Assembly: GCA_947491935.1 (NCBI GenBank)
Contig: CANLLF010000002.1
Span: 186,001 to 250,000, forward strand
Origin: an uncultured Roseicyclus sp.
Lineage (GTDB): Bacteria > Pseudomonadota > Alphaproteobacteria > Rhodobacterales > Rhodobacteraceae
Direction of reading: 5' to 3'
Length of the DNA: 64,000 nucleotides
Position 1 is the first letter of the stretch. Every line of letters starts with the position of its first letter. The notes beneath the pieces are model-generated. The model made no database searches. It worked only from the letters and a program-made list of their open reading frames with translations, and had not been told where the DNA came from. Positions 19,582-29,318 of this stretch are shown piece by piece. A program made the translations under genes and the position numbers.

Positions 19582-20679
19582 ATGGGGTTCAAGATGGGTA
19601 TCGTAGGGTTGCCGAATGTCGGCAAGTCGACCCTGTTCAACGCGCTGACAAAGACGGCGGCGGCGCAGGCCGCGAACTTTCCGTTCTGCACGATTGAGCC
19701 AAATGTGGGCGACGTCGCGGTTCCCGATGCGCGGCTCGACAAGCTGGCGGCGATTGCGTCGTCCAAGCAGGTGGTCCCGACACGCATGACCTTTGTGGAC
19801 ATTGCGGGCCTTGTGAAAGGCGCGTCGAAAGGGGAGGGGCTTGGCAACCAGTTTCTGGCCAATATCCGCGAAACCGATGCCATCGCCCACGTGCTGCGCT
19901 GTTTTGAAGATGGCGATGTGACCCATGTGGATGGCCGCGTGGACCCGATTGCCGATGCGGAGACGATCGAGACCGAGCTGATGCTGGCCGATCTGGAAAG
20001 CATCGAGAAGCGATTGCAGAATATCGTGCGCAAGGTGCGCGGTGGCGACAAGGAGGCGGTGCAGAGCCAGCGCCTGATGGAGGCTGCGAAGGCCGCGCTG
20101 GAGCACGGGCGCCCGGCACGAACGGTCGAGGTGGATGCCGAGGACGCGAAGGCGTGGGGCATGTTGCAGCTGCTGACGGCCAAACCGGTTCTGTATGTCT
20201 GCAATGTCGAGGAAGAGAGTGCGGGGACGGGCAATTCCCAGTCGGCGCGTGTGGCGGACATGGCGGCGGCGCAGGGCAACAGCCACGTCGTGATCTCGGC
20301 CAAGATCGAAGAAGAAATCGCGCAATTGTCCGCGGAAGATGCGGAGATGTTCCTTGAGGAGTTGGGGTTGGAAGAGGCTGGCCTCGACCGCCTGATCCGC
20401 GCGGGCTATGCGCTGCTGAACCTGCAGACCTATTTCACCGTCGGTCCGAAAGAGGCGCGCGCCTGGACCATCAGGGAGGGCACGCTGGCCCCTGCGGCGG
20501 CCGGTGTGATCCACGGGGATTTCGAGGCGAAGTTCATCCGCGCAGAAACGATTGCCTATGATGATTTCGTGGCTCTTGGTGGCGAAAACGCGGCCAAGGA
20601 GGCGGGCAAGATGCGGGCCGAGGGCAAGGGGTATGTCGTCAAGGACGGAGACGTCCTGCATATTCTGCATTCCGGTTGA
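19582..20679 (+). CDS. ychF: Redox-regulated ATPase YchF / Obg-like GTPase
   Basis: MGFKMGIVGLPNVGKSTLFNALTKTAAAQAANFPFCTIEPNVGDVAVPD...YFTVGPKEARAWTIREG. Confidence 0.96.
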   Translation: MGFKMGIVGLPNVGKSTLFNALTKTAAAQAANFPFCTIEPNVGDVAVPDARLDKLAAIASSKQVVPTRMTFVDIAGLVKGASKGEGLGNQFLANIRETDAIAHVLRCFEDGDVTHVDGRVDPIADAETIETELMLADLESIEKRLQNIVRKVRGGDKEAVQSQRLMEAAKAALEHGRPARTVEVDAEDAKAWGMLQLLTAKPVLYVCNVEEESAGTGNSQSARVADMAAAQGNSHVVISAKIEEEIAQLSAEDAEMFLEELGLEEAGLDRLIRAGYALLNLQTYFTVGPKEARAWTIREGTLAPAAAGVIHGDFEAKFIRAETIAYDDFVALGGENAAKEAGKMRAEGKGYVVKDGDVLHILHSG

Positions 20680-20695
20680 GACCGGCGCGCCACAT

Positions 20696-20745
20696 GGGGG
20701 CTAGCCCCCGTCGCCAGAGGCGACTCCCCCAGAGTTTTTCGGCCA
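20696..20745 (+). terminator. Compound hairpin with TTTTT tail downstream of ychF (repeat-family terminator candidate)
   Basis: ggggg-ctag-ccccc, gtcgcc-aga-ggcgac, ctccccc then agagtttttcggccagg. Confidence 0.6.
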
Positions 20746-20787
20746 GGATGAAAGAGCGCGACCCGCATTGAGAACAGGGAAACTCCC

Positions 20788-21261
20788 ATGGACCATCTCG
20801 ATCCTTTCCGACCCCGTCCGGTGCGGGCCTTGCAGCCGGTAGAGCGGCAGGGCTGGCGTTTGAAGCAATATGCGATTGTGTCGGACGAGCGGGCTTTTGA
20901 CGCCATCGTCGCGGAGGCGGCATGTGCCGAGGCGTTGCAACGGTTGCCCGTGGCGGGCGCCTTGAGCGATGACTTGGGCAATCACGGGGTGGGTTTTCAG
21001 ATCGTGCATTTTGCGCAGGTCGCGGTGGTGTCACCGGTGTTCTATTGGCAATGGGGCAGCGTCTTGGCGAACCTGCCGCAACTGCGCGCGCAATGGGACA
21101 GGCCCGATGTGTTCAAGACCGGCGTCGCGGAGGTTGTCGGATGCGTCTGGGAGATGCAGGTCGTCGCGTTCGAGGTGGATCTGTGGAAGCGGACGATGCT
21201 TACGGCGGCGGGCGCCCCGGAAGAGCGGCTGGCGCAGTACCTGGACGAAATGCTGGCGTAA
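20788..21261 (+). CDS. Hypothetical protein, 157 aa
   Basis: Intact ORF with sensible codon pattern; YWQWGSVLANLPQLRAQWDRPDVFKTGVAEVVGCVWEMQVVAFE; family not identified. Confidence 0.65.
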   Translation: MDHLDPFRPRPVRALQPVERQGWRLKQYAIVSDERAFDAIVAEAACAEALQRLPVAGALSDDLGNHGVGFQIVHFAQVAVVSPVFYWQWGSVLANLPQLRAQWDRPDVFKTGVAEVVGCVWEMQVVAFEVDLWKRTMLTAAGAPEERLAQYLDEMLA

Positions 21262-21316
21262 CAGCCCCGCGTTCAATGACGCGGCCCCGCGCCTGATAGC
21301 GCGAGGCCTGTTCGGT

Positions 21317-21697
21317 TCACCGACCGTGGGCCGTCACCAGCGCCTGGGGGCCGGGGTTGACGATGGTCTGGTAGCGGAACCGGATCTCGTCGATATTGCG
21401 GACCGGGCCGCGCAGGTTGAACCAGCCGGTGCAATTGCCGGGCGTCACGATGCGGCGCACGTTGAGGTCCTGGCTGCCGCCAAGCGCGAAGCTCACATCG
21501 ACGTCGCCGAAATGCACGGTGCGGTTCGCGACACAGAAGCGGACCTCGCGGAACAGCGCCGGGCCGGGGACGCTGATCACATCGACATCGCTGGTATCGG
21601 CGGCCACACGGGCGCCGAGGAAGGTGCTGGCGGAGGCAGGCAGTGCGGCGGAGGCGGTGAGGGCAACAAGGGCGAGGGTTTTGATAGTCAGTTTCAT
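21317..21697 (-). CDS. Small secreted beta-rich protein (DUF2541-like, tentative)
   Basis: Signal peptide MKLTIKTLALVALTASAALPASA; VSFALGGSQDLNVRRIVTPGNCTGWFNLRGPVRNIDEIRFRYQ. Confidence 0.6.
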   Translation of the reverse strand: MKLTIKTLALVALTASAALPASASTFLGARVAADTSDVDVISVPGPALFREVRFCVANRTVHFGDVDVSFALGGSQDLNVRRIVTPGNCTGWFNLRGPVRNIDEIRFRYQTIVNPGPQALVTAHGR

Positions 21698-21993
21698 GGA
21701 TCAATTCCTTTGGTTTTAAAAATGTGTGTCGAAAAATGATGTCGACAGGGAGTGATACGCGAAGCGACGAAAATTCCGTCGCAGTGAGCGGGCATTTTTT
21801 CCCGGCGAAGCGTGGAAACTCGCCCAAGATACTGACACGAAGCGGGTTTTTTCTTGAAGCCCGATATCGTCTGTCACCGCGTGCCGACCGGTTTCAGCTG
21901 TCGTGATTTGATGGATCACATTTGTTGATTTGCCATTTGGCGGCAGGTGCGGTCGGTTGCAACGTCCAGCTTCGGGCAAGAAGGAACGCCCGC

Positions 21994-22917
21994 ATGAGGA
22001 CGCCACAGGCCGATGACACCGCCGCGGGCTTTGCGTATGCCATATCGGCGTATCTTCTGTGGGGTGCGGTCCTGCCGCTCTACCTGAAGGCCGTCTCCCA
22101 CATCCCTGCGGGCGAGATCGTGGCGCACCGGATCATCTGGTCTGTGCCGATCATCGGCGCACTGATCCTTGTGACCCGGCGCACAGCAGATCTTCGCGCG
22201 GCATTGCGAAGCCTGAAGATGATCGCGATGGCGGCGCTGATGGCGTTCTTCGTCTCGATCAATTGGGGCGTTTATGTCTGGGCGATCTCGAACAACCAGG
22301 CTTTGGACGGGGCCCTTGGATATTACATCAACCCGCTTTTCTCGGTCTTCCTCGGGGCCGTGTTGCTCCGCGAGCGGCTGTCCCGGTTGCAATGGGCCGC
22401 CGTCGCATTGGCAGGGTTGGCGGTGGTTGTGTTGACCGTCGAAGAGGGGCGCATGCCGTGGGTCGCGCTGGCATTGACCTTCAGTTGGGGCGCTTACGCG
22501 TTTTGCAAACGCAAATTGCCCGTGGGGCCGAACCAGGGCTTCTTTCTGGAAGTGACGATCCTGAGCATACCCGCGATCATCTGGATAGGCTGGCTTGGCG
22601 CCACCGGTGAGGGCAGGTTCCTCACCGGTGTGCCGCTCGACACCTGGCTCTTGGTCGGGTGCGGCGTGGTGACAGCCGTGCCTCTAATCCTTTATGCCAA
22701 CGGCGCGAAGCTCCTGCGCCTGAGCACCATCGGTATCCTGCAATACATTGCACCGACCTTGATTTTCCTCGTTGCCGTGTTCTTGTTCAAAGAGCCTTTC
22801 GGCTCCGCCCGCATGATTGCCTTCCCGACGATCTGGGCGGCTTTGGGGCTCTATTCGGTTGCGTTGTTCCGCCAGGCAAAGGTAGCCAGCGGACCCGCGA
22901 ATGCGGCAGCCAATTGA
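21994..22917 (+). CDS. rarD: EamA family transporter RarD
   Basis: GFAYAISAYLLWGAVLPLYLKAVSHIPAGEIVAHRIIWSVPI ... NWGVYVWAISNNQALDGALGYYINPLFSVFLG. Confidence 0.9.
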   Translation: MRTPQADDTAAGFAYAISAYLLWGAVLPLYLKAVSHIPAGEIVAHRIIWSVPIIGALILVTRRTADLRAALRSLKMIAMAALMAFFVSINWGVYVWAISNNQALDGALGYYINPLFSVFLGAVLLRERLSRLQWAAVALAGLAVVVLTVEEGRMPWVALALTFSWGAYAFCKRKLPVGPNQGFFLEVTILSIPAIIWIGWLGATGEGRFLTGVPLDTWLLVGCGVVTAVPLILYANGAKLLRLSTIGILQYIAPTLIFLVAVFLFKEPFGSARMIAFPTIWAALGLYSVALFRQAKVASGPANAAAN

Positions 22918-22956
22918 ACCTTGTTTTCCCCGGTCACCGATTATAGACGGGTCAGC

Positions 22957-23046
22957 GGAGACGTGGCCGAGTGGTCGAAGGCGCTCCCCTGCTAAGGGAG
23001 TAGGCGGGAAACCGTCTCGAGGGTTCGAATCCCTTCGTCTCCGCCA
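22957..23046 (+). tRNA. tRNA-Ser (anticodon GCT)
   Basis: ggagacgtggccgagtgg...ctcccctgctaagggag...ggttcgaatcccttcgtctccgcca; long variable arm; CCA encoded. Confidence 0.96.
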
Positions 23047-23188
23047 TTTTCCTCAAGATCTCCATCTCATAACCTCATGATAGTAGGGCGAAATTCGGCG
23101 CTTTCGCGATTACGGCGTCTCTCGGTCCGCTTGAGTTGCTGCACATTTTGCTACACAATTTGCTGCACAAACATGGGATTTCTCCGTC

Positions 23189-23452
23189 ATGAGCATCGCG
23201 AAAAGAGGTCGTCTCTACCACCTCCGCCGCCGCGTGCCGCGCCGGTATCGAGGGGTTGAGCTGCGAGAAACCGTCTGGATCAGCCTACATACCGATTCTG
23301 AGACGGTAGCGCACAGCAAGGCGGATCGGGCCTGGTCTCAGATGATCGAGGCTTGGGAAGCGCGCTTGTGTGCAGAAGAGGTCCAATTCGGCCCGCTTAA
23401 CCGACGCCAACTTCGAGCCCAGATTAACCGATACCGCAGTGTTCACAAATGA
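23189..23452 (+). pseudogene. Truncated phage-type integrase N-terminus (DUF6538-like)
   Basis: MSIAKRGRLYHLRRRVPRRYRGVELRETVWISLHTDSETVAHSKADRAWSQMIEAWEARL resembles the integrase N-terminal domain; no catalytic domain follows; 143 bp from tRNA-Ser. Confidence 0.72.
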
Positions 23453-23585
23453 CAGCTTTCACAGCTTTACCTTCCCCACAGGCGGTTCAGTGTCGGCGCC
23501 ATACGAATCGATGGAACATGCGGGTGATCCAGATGGGGTTTGTTGAAATCTGCGGACCTTTCGTGAGGATTGAGGCGGAATATAA

Positions 23586-24035
23586 GGGGGAATTGCCCTG
23601 CAAAGAGGGCGCTCCGATAGGCCATCGGCACGCTTCAATCGCCGTGGCGAAGACGCACTCTACGTGAGTCCAGATACAGAAAGCGCTTCTGTTGCGATCG
23701 GTGGTGATGTCGTTGACAGGGAGCCGGCACGTGTATTGGTCCGGTACGATGTCGAGCGTTGTCGACTCGTGGATCTCAGGAGTCGAGGGTCGGCTGACCT
23801 GTATGAGTTGGCGCGACAGCTATGGCGCTCTGTGCTCGAAGCCCGCGATGTTCCACCATCATGGTCCGCCGCGGACGTGGTAAGGGCGTCGAGCGAAGTT
23901 GGCCTTGTAGATCCGTCACGGCGGCTGCCCGGTTTTTGGCATGGGACGGTGTTTCGATGGAATGAGCCAGGTGCTCCAACCGTCAGCTTTGAAGCGACAC
24001 CGGAGCCCATCAGGGCAGCGGCAGGATATCGGTAG
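23586..24035 (+). pseudogene. RES-domain protein remnant, N-terminally truncated
   Basis: Frame reads ARFNRRGEDALYVSPDTESASVAIGGDVVDREPARVLVRYDVERCRLVDLRS...LPGFWHGTVFRWNEPG; stop TAA at 23583 and no ATG/GTG/TTG before the conserved start. Confidence 0.6.
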
Positions 24036-24275
24036 CCACCTTTTCACTTCTCCGTTGGCAAGCCTTAAGAGATGACGCTCGGGTCTGCGGATGAGATGCC
24101 GACTTCGTCCCGCGGAGCGTGAGTTTGAGCTGCCTTAGACTTCACGAACGCAGCGAATGTTCGATAAGTGGGATACGCCCACGGCATTCGGAGATCGTGC
24201 TCAACGTCCGCTTTGAGCCGGTAAAGTTGGATAGGTAATAACGTTCCCATTCAAAAACCCACCATAGCCTTTCAC

Positions 24276-24971
24276 CTATTCGTCAAAGTAGGCTTTGTGG
24301 GTCGTGTAAATGGCCGCAATTGTCGGGGTAAGACGGTCCAGATGCGTTCGAAGGACGTCATCAGCCGTTTGCACGTCACCACTGAAGAGGGCAGTCAAAA
24401 GCGATTGATGGTCCAAGTACAAAACGTCCATCGCGTCCTTGCTGGTCAACGCCAACATGCAAAGGCGATCCACCTGTGCCTTGTTCTCGGCGATGATGTC
24501 GAAGGCGAATGCCTGTTTCGCGGATGCACAGAGCAGTTTGTGAAACTCGTAGTCCAGTTCATGGAAGTGTTTCACATCTTCCGCCGCAATTGCGCCTGCC
24601 TGTTCACGCAGATTAGCCTTCAGATCCGTATCTACCGACATATCTCTGTCCATGGTCGCCGCCCGGACAACCTCCAATTCAACTGCTGCGCGCACAAAGC
24701 GGGCATTTGATATCAGCTGCCGCGAGAACGGTCGCACGACCGTTGCACGTTGCGGACGGACAAGAAGAAGGTTGAGGTTTGCAAGGCGGGTAAATGCCTC
24801 CCGCACGGGCTGGCGAGAGAACCCAAAAGACTTCGCGACCTCTGACTCTGAAATCTTGGTGCCAGGGAGCAGGTCCAGTCGCGTGATCCGTTCATAGAGT
24901 TCGTCAAACACCACATCACTGCTTGTCGTGCGTTCAAGGGCTCCGAGTGCTGTCATTTCCTGCATGTCCAA
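24276..24971 (-). CDS. GntR (FCD/FadR subfamily) transcriptional regulator
   Basis: VFDELYERITRLDLLPGTKISESEVAKSFGFSRQPVREAFTRLANLNLLLVRPQRATVVRPFS + FCD domain. Confidence 0.9.
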   Translation of the reverse strand: MDMQEMTALGALERTTSSDVVFDELYERITRLDLLPGTKISESEVAKSFGFSRQPVREAFTRLANLNLLLVRPQRATVVRPFSRQLISNARFVRAAVELEVVRAATMDRDMSVDTDLKANLREQAGAIAAEDVKHFHELDYEFHKLLCASAKQAFAFDIIAENKAQVDRLCMLALTSKDAMDVLYLDHQSLLTALFSGDVQTADDVLRTHLDRLTPTIAAIYTTHKAYFDE

Positions 24972-25024
24972 CGGTTGTTTCCCTCAGTCTGGCAGGGTTT
25001 TGCAAAAAAGAACAGGGCAAACTT

Positions 25025-25128
25025 GGATACTAGACAGAGGCAAAGCCTTTGATTTGAGGCGGAAATTGCATTCTTCAGGCGTTACAACATATATTTCATG
25101 TTGACTAGTATCCCAGTTTACATGTTGA
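25025..25128. promoter_or_regulatory. Candidate GntR operators upstream of TRAP operon
   Basis: ggatactag (25025-25033) and its inverse ctagtatcc (25105-25113); caacat-N7-atgttg (25085-25103); catgttga repeated at 25097 and 25121. Confidence 0.5.
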
Positions 25129-25298
25129 GTGGCGCCATGAACGACGGCGGGGCGGCGATGCGTGCCAGGGTAGGCGGGGAGAACTCAACTTAGGGTTTTC
25201 CATGATCCGGCACCCAAGCCCGCAGAGTTTCGGACACGAGACCCGGTCATCTTCTGGCGGGAAAAGATAACGAATTGAATCGCATCTGGGAGGAACGA

Positions 25299-26282
25299 AT
25301 GTTCAATTATTCAACGAAAGCGATGGCCGTAACCGCCATCCTGCTGAGTGGTGTTTCAACTGCGCAGGCCGACATCACGCTGCGTGGTGCAAGTATGTTC
25401 GACGAGGACCATGCATTCACTCAGACCTTGCGCGAGTTCGAGCGCCAGGTCGCCGAGAACTACGATGGCGATGTCAGCTTTGATCTGCGTCTGAACGGCG
25501 AACTTGGCGTCGAGTCTGACTATGTCACATATCTCAACCAAGGGGTTGCGGTGGATTACACAATCCTCGCGCCGTCCAACATGGCAGTCTTCTCAGAATC
25601 CATTCCGCTGATGGATATGCCATTCCTGTTCCGCGATCTGGAGCATTGGGACGCCGTGCTATCCTCCGACGTTCTGGCTCCGCTTGAAGAGGACCTCCGC
25701 GAGGCCGCTGGCATCGTGATCGTCGGCTACCATGGTGGCGGTGTGCGCAATCTTGCCTCGGCTGAGCCAATCACCAGCATGGAGGAATTGGCCGGACACC
25801 GTATGCGAGTGATGGGGGCGCCGATTCAGGCGCAGACCTTCGATGCTGTCGGGGCCGCACCGTCAGCCATCGCCTATAACGAGGTCTATAACGCGATCCA
25901 GACGGGCGTGATTGCCGGGTTTGAAAACGAAGCCGCCTCGATCCAGAACCTGAACTTTTACGAAGTGGCCCCCCATATCTCGCTGACGCAGCACACAATC
26001 ACCGTGCGTCCGATTGTGATGTCGGCGGCAACTTTCGACAATCTGCCCGAGGATCTGCAGGCGGCCGTCATGCAGGCTGGTGCTGAAGCGGGTGCCTTCG
26101 GTCGCGCGTTGGAAAGCGGCGCCGACGGCGAGATCCTTCAGGAAATGCTCGATGCAGGCCAGATCGAAGTGCACGAATTCGAAGGACGCGAGCAGATGCT
26201 CGAACTGGTTCAGCCTGTGCAGGACGCTTATGCAGCGGAGCTTGGCGCGACCGAGCTGCTCGAAAGCATTCGCGGAATGTGA
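25299..26282 (+). CDS. TRAP transporter substrate-binding protein (DctP family)
   Basis: ATG after ggaggaacga; signal peptide; DYTILAPSNMAVFSESIPLMDMPFLFRDLEHWDAVLSSD...YNEVYNAIQTGVIAGFENE. Confidence 0.92.
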   Translation: MFNYSTKAMAVTAILLSGVSTAQADITLRGASMFDEDHAFTQTLREFERQVAENYDGDVSFDLRLNGELGVESDYVTYLNQGVAVDYTILAPSNMAVFSESIPLMDMPFLFRDLEHWDAVLSSDVLAPLEEDLREAAGIVIVGYHGGGVRNLASAEPITSMEELAGHRMRVMGAPIQAQTFDAVGAAPSAIAYNEVYNAIQTGVIAGFENEAASIQNLNFYEVAPHISLTQHTITVRPIVMSAATFDNLPEDLQAAVMQAGAEAGAFGRALESGADGEILQEMLDAGQIEVHEFEGREQMLELVQPVQDAYAAELGATELLESIRGM

Positions 26283-26378
26283 TGACCTTCTGATCGACGG
26301 GCGGTGCAGGCTGACTGCGCCGCCCGTCTGCTCACCGGTTAACGACGCGCGGTCAGAGACCTTCGATAAGGACACAAC

Positions 26379-26873
26379 ATGTTTGGAACACTCATTGACC
26401 GCCTGTGCGCCGGCCTTCGGATCGCGCTTGGCGTGTTGATGGGCGCGCTGGCCGTGCCGGTCGCGATGCAGGTTCTATCGCGTTATACCGGGATCATCCC
26501 CACGTATCTCTGGACGGAAGAACTGGCGACGTTCCTCTTCGTCTGGATCGTGATGATCGGATCAATCGTGGCCGTCTGGGACGGTACACATTTCGATGTG
26601 CGGATCACCCGAGACGCCAAACGCCCTTTCTTTCGCCTTCTGCAGAACGGCATCGTGCACTTCGCCATCATGGTGTTTGGCGCGCTGTTCCTGATCTACG
26701 GCATCGAATACACCGAATTTGGCGGCAATCAGCGTTCCGTCATGATGCGCGCCAACCTTGCCATGACCCACGTCTCCGTGCCGATTGCCGGTGGCCTTTG
26801 GATGCTGCTAGCAGGCTATCGCCTGATGGAAGATGTGGTGCAATTCCTCAACAGAGAAAACGTGCAGACATGA
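26379..26873 (+). CDS. TRAP transporter small permease (DctQ family)
   Basis: Four TM segments; RYTGIIPTYLWTEELATFLFVWIVMIGSIVAVWDGTHFDV. Confidence 0.92.
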   Translation: MFGTLIDRLCAGLRIALGVLMGALAVPVAMQVLSRYTGIIPTYLWTEELATFLFVWIVMIGSIVAVWDGTHFDVRITRDAKRPFFRLLQNGIVHFAIMVFGALFLIYGIEYTEFGGNQRSVMMRANLAMTHVSVPIAGGLWMLLAGYRLMEDVVQFLNRENVQT

Positions 26874-28183
26874 TCCTGGATACCGCCACCGCGGCCACGA
26901 TGCTGATTGCTACGTTCCTGGCGCTGATCTTCATCCGCATCCCCGTGGCCTTTGCCCTGGGCCTTGCGACGATACCAGTGGTTTTGCTTGAGCTGCGGTT
27001 GACACCCTTCATCGTACTTGACCGGATGTTCCAATCCTACAATTCGTTCATCTTGCTGGCGGTGCCGTTCTTTCTTTTGGCCGCCAACCTGATGAATTCC
27101 GGTAAGGTCACCGACCGTCTGATCGAATTGGCGCGCGTTCTGACCGGGTGGATGCCCGGCGGCCTTGGCCATGTGAATGTCGCTGTGTCGATGTTGTTTG
27201 CGGGCATCTCGGGCTCGTCCACTGCCGATGCGGCGGGTATCGGCAAGATCCTGATCCCCGCGATGCAGAGGGAAGGCTATGACACCCGCTTTGCCGTGGC
27301 GATCACGGCGTGCTCGTCGGTCATGGGGGTCATCATCCCGCCGTCGATCCTCATGATCGTCTGGGGCGGTGTCATGCAGGTCTCGGTCGGAGCCCTGTTT
27401 CTGGGCGGCGCGATCCCGGGTCTGATGATCGGTCTTGCCTTGATGGGTACGGTCTATGCCTTTGCCAAGGCGCGCAACTACCCGGTCATCGCCACGCCGA
27501 ATTGGTCGGAATTCTGGGCAGCCTGGCGCGGCGCGGCGCTCGCGCTGCTGACCCCGGTTTTCGTGATTGGCGGGATCGTTGGTGGCCTCGTCACCCCCAC
27601 GGAAAGCGCCATCATCGCGGCTGGATACGCCCTGATCCTCGGCATGTTCGTGTATCGGACGGTCACACCAGCGGACCTTGGCCATATCCTCTACGATACC
27701 GCTCGCTTTGCCGCCATTTCGCTCTTCGCGATTGGAACGGCGTCTGCGTTTGGGTGGCTGCTGTCGTTTTACAACGCGCCGCGTCTGATGGTCAGCGTCC
27801 TGACAGCATGGGAATTCGGGCCGTTTGGAACGGCTCTGCTGATCGCGCTTCTGTTCCTGCTGTTCGGGCTTTTCATCGATGCCATTCCGACGATCATCAT
27901 CCTCGGCACGGTCCTGATGCCCGTCGCGCAGGCCGGTGGTGTCGATCCGATTGCCTTCGCGATCATCGGGATCGTGTCGCTCGCCTTCGGGCTGGTCACG
28001 CCGCCCTACGGATTGTGTTTGTTGATCTCCGCGGCGATTGGCGGCCTCAACGTCATTCAGGTCCTCCGTGAGGTTGTGTTCATCCTGGCCCCGATGCTGC
28101 TCATCCTGATCCTGCTGGCGGCGTTTCCCGAAATCATCCTGTGGCTGCCCAAAGCCCTGATGCCCGGCGCGTTCCCGGACTGA
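26870..28183 (+). CDS. TRAP transporter large permease (DctM family)
   Basis: ATGA overlap with DctQ; GMSGSS-like GISGSSTADAAGIGKILIPAMQREGYDTRFAVAITACSSVMGVIIPPSILMIVWG. Confidence 0.93.
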   Translation: MILDTATAATMLIATFLALIFIRIPVAFALGLATIPVVLLELRLTPFIVLDRMFQSYNSFILLAVPFFLLAANLMNSGKVTDRLIELARVLTGWMPGGLGHVNVAVSMLFAGISGSSTADAAGIGKILIPAMQREGYDTRFAVAITACSSVMGVIIPPSILMIVWGGVMQVSVGALFLGGAIPGLMIGLALMGTVYAFAKARNYPVIATPNWSEFWAAWRGAALALLTPVFVIGGIVGGLVTPTESAIIAAGYALILGMFVYRTVTPADLGHILYDTARFAAISLFAIGTASAFGWLLSFYNAPRLMVSVLTAWEFGPFGTALLIALLFLLFGLFIDAIPTIIILGTVLMPVAQAGGVDPIAFAIIGIVSLAFGLVTPPYGLCLLISAAIGGLNVIQVLREVVFILAPMLLILILLAAFPEIILWLPKALMPGAFPD

Positions 28184-28245
28184 TCCTGCGCTTCCCCAGT
28201 CTCTCACACACGCGAAACCTGCATTTCGCAAAAGGAAGGACCGAC

Positions 28246-28989
28246 ATGAAACTTGAAGGTAGAACCGCCATCGTGACCGGAGGGGGGCGTGACATTGGCC
28301 GCGCCGTTGCCGTCAAGCTTGCCTCGGAGGGCGCGCAGGTCGCAGTAAATTACTACTCCAGTTCGACGGGGGCGGAGGAGACGGTTGCCGTGATCGAGGC
28401 TGCCGGCGGCAAGGCGTTTGCCATGCAGGGCGACCTGAACAAGAAGGCGGATGTCGATGCGCTGGTCTTGCTCACGGTTGAGACCTTTGGTGGCGTCGAC
28501 ATTCTGGTGAACAACGCCGGTGGCCTCATCGCCCGCAAAACGATTTCCGAGATGCCGCCGGAGCATTGGGAGGCGGTCATGAGCCTGAACCTCACCAGTA
28601 CTTTCCTGATGACGCAGGCATGCCTGGCCAAGATGACGTCCGGCGCCATCGTCAATCTCGCAAGCCAGGCCGGTCGTGACGGCGGCGGGCCAGGCGCCGT
28701 TGCCTACGCCACTGCAAAAGGCGCCGTCATGACGATGACGCGCGGCCTGGCGAAGGAGGTCGGCCCGAGAATCCGCGTCAACGCGCTGTGCCCCGGCATG
28801 ATCGACACGGATTTTCACAATGTGCACACGCCCGATGCCGGCCGCCGTGGGTTTGAAGCAAACGCGCCATTGAAACGACAGGGCCACGTGGAGGATGCCG
28901 CAAACCTGGTGCTCTTTCTGGCCAGCGACGACAGTGCGTTCATTACGGGGGCCAACATCGACATCAATGGCGGCATGCTGTTTTCATAG
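28246..28989 (+). CDS. SDR family oxidoreductase
   Basis: RTAIVTGGGRDIGRAVAVKLASEGAQVAVNYY; AYATAKGAVMTMTRGLAKEVGPRIRVNALCPG. Confidence 0.9.
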   Translation: MKLEGRTAIVTGGGRDIGRAVAVKLASEGAQVAVNYYSSSTGAEETVAVIEAAGGKAFAMQGDLNKKADVDALVLLTVETFGGVDILVNNAGGLIARKTISEMPPEHWEAVMSLNLTSTFLMTQACLAKMTSGAIVNLASQAGRDGGGPGAVAYATAKGAVMTMTRGLAKEVGPRIRVNALCPGMIDTDFHNVHTPDAGRRGFEANAPLKRQGHVEDAANLVLFLASDDSAFITGANIDINGGMLFS

Positions 28990-29006
28990 AACGAAGGAGT
29001 TCGTCT

Positions 29007-29318
29007 ATGTCCGATTTCCCCATCGTCTCGACTGCGCAACATGTCACGCGGCAAGTTCTGTCAGACCATCCGGACCTTATGGTTGTCGCGTTCAGGTTTG
29101 ATGCGCCCGGCGCCTTAGGGGCCTTGCACGATCACCCGCATGTGCAATCGACCTATGTTGAAAGCGGGCGGTTTCGGTTCACGTTGGGCGACCACGAACA
29201 GGAGGTCGGTCCGGGAGACAGTTTCGTCGTTCCGTCCGGTCAGACCCACGGCTGCGTCTGCTTGGAGCCTGGAACACTGGTGGATTGCTTCACGCCGCGC
29301 CGCGCCGATTTCCGCTGA
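29007..29318 (+). CDS. Cupin protein, KdgF-like
   Basis: LHDHPHVQSTYVESGRFRFTLGDHEQEVGPGDSFVVPSGQTHGCVCLEPGTLVDCFTPRRADF, the KdgF-type pattern. Confidence 0.8.
   Translation: MSDFPIVSTAQHVTRQVLSDHPDLMVVAFRFDAPGALGALHDHPHVQSTYVESGRFRFTLGDHEQEVGPGDSFVVPSGQTHGCVCLEPGTLVDCFTPRRADFR

Noticed and set aside
26816-28231. 471-aa minus-strand ORF
   Set aside because: Antisense to the TRAP large permease; R/D/Q-rich low-information translation.
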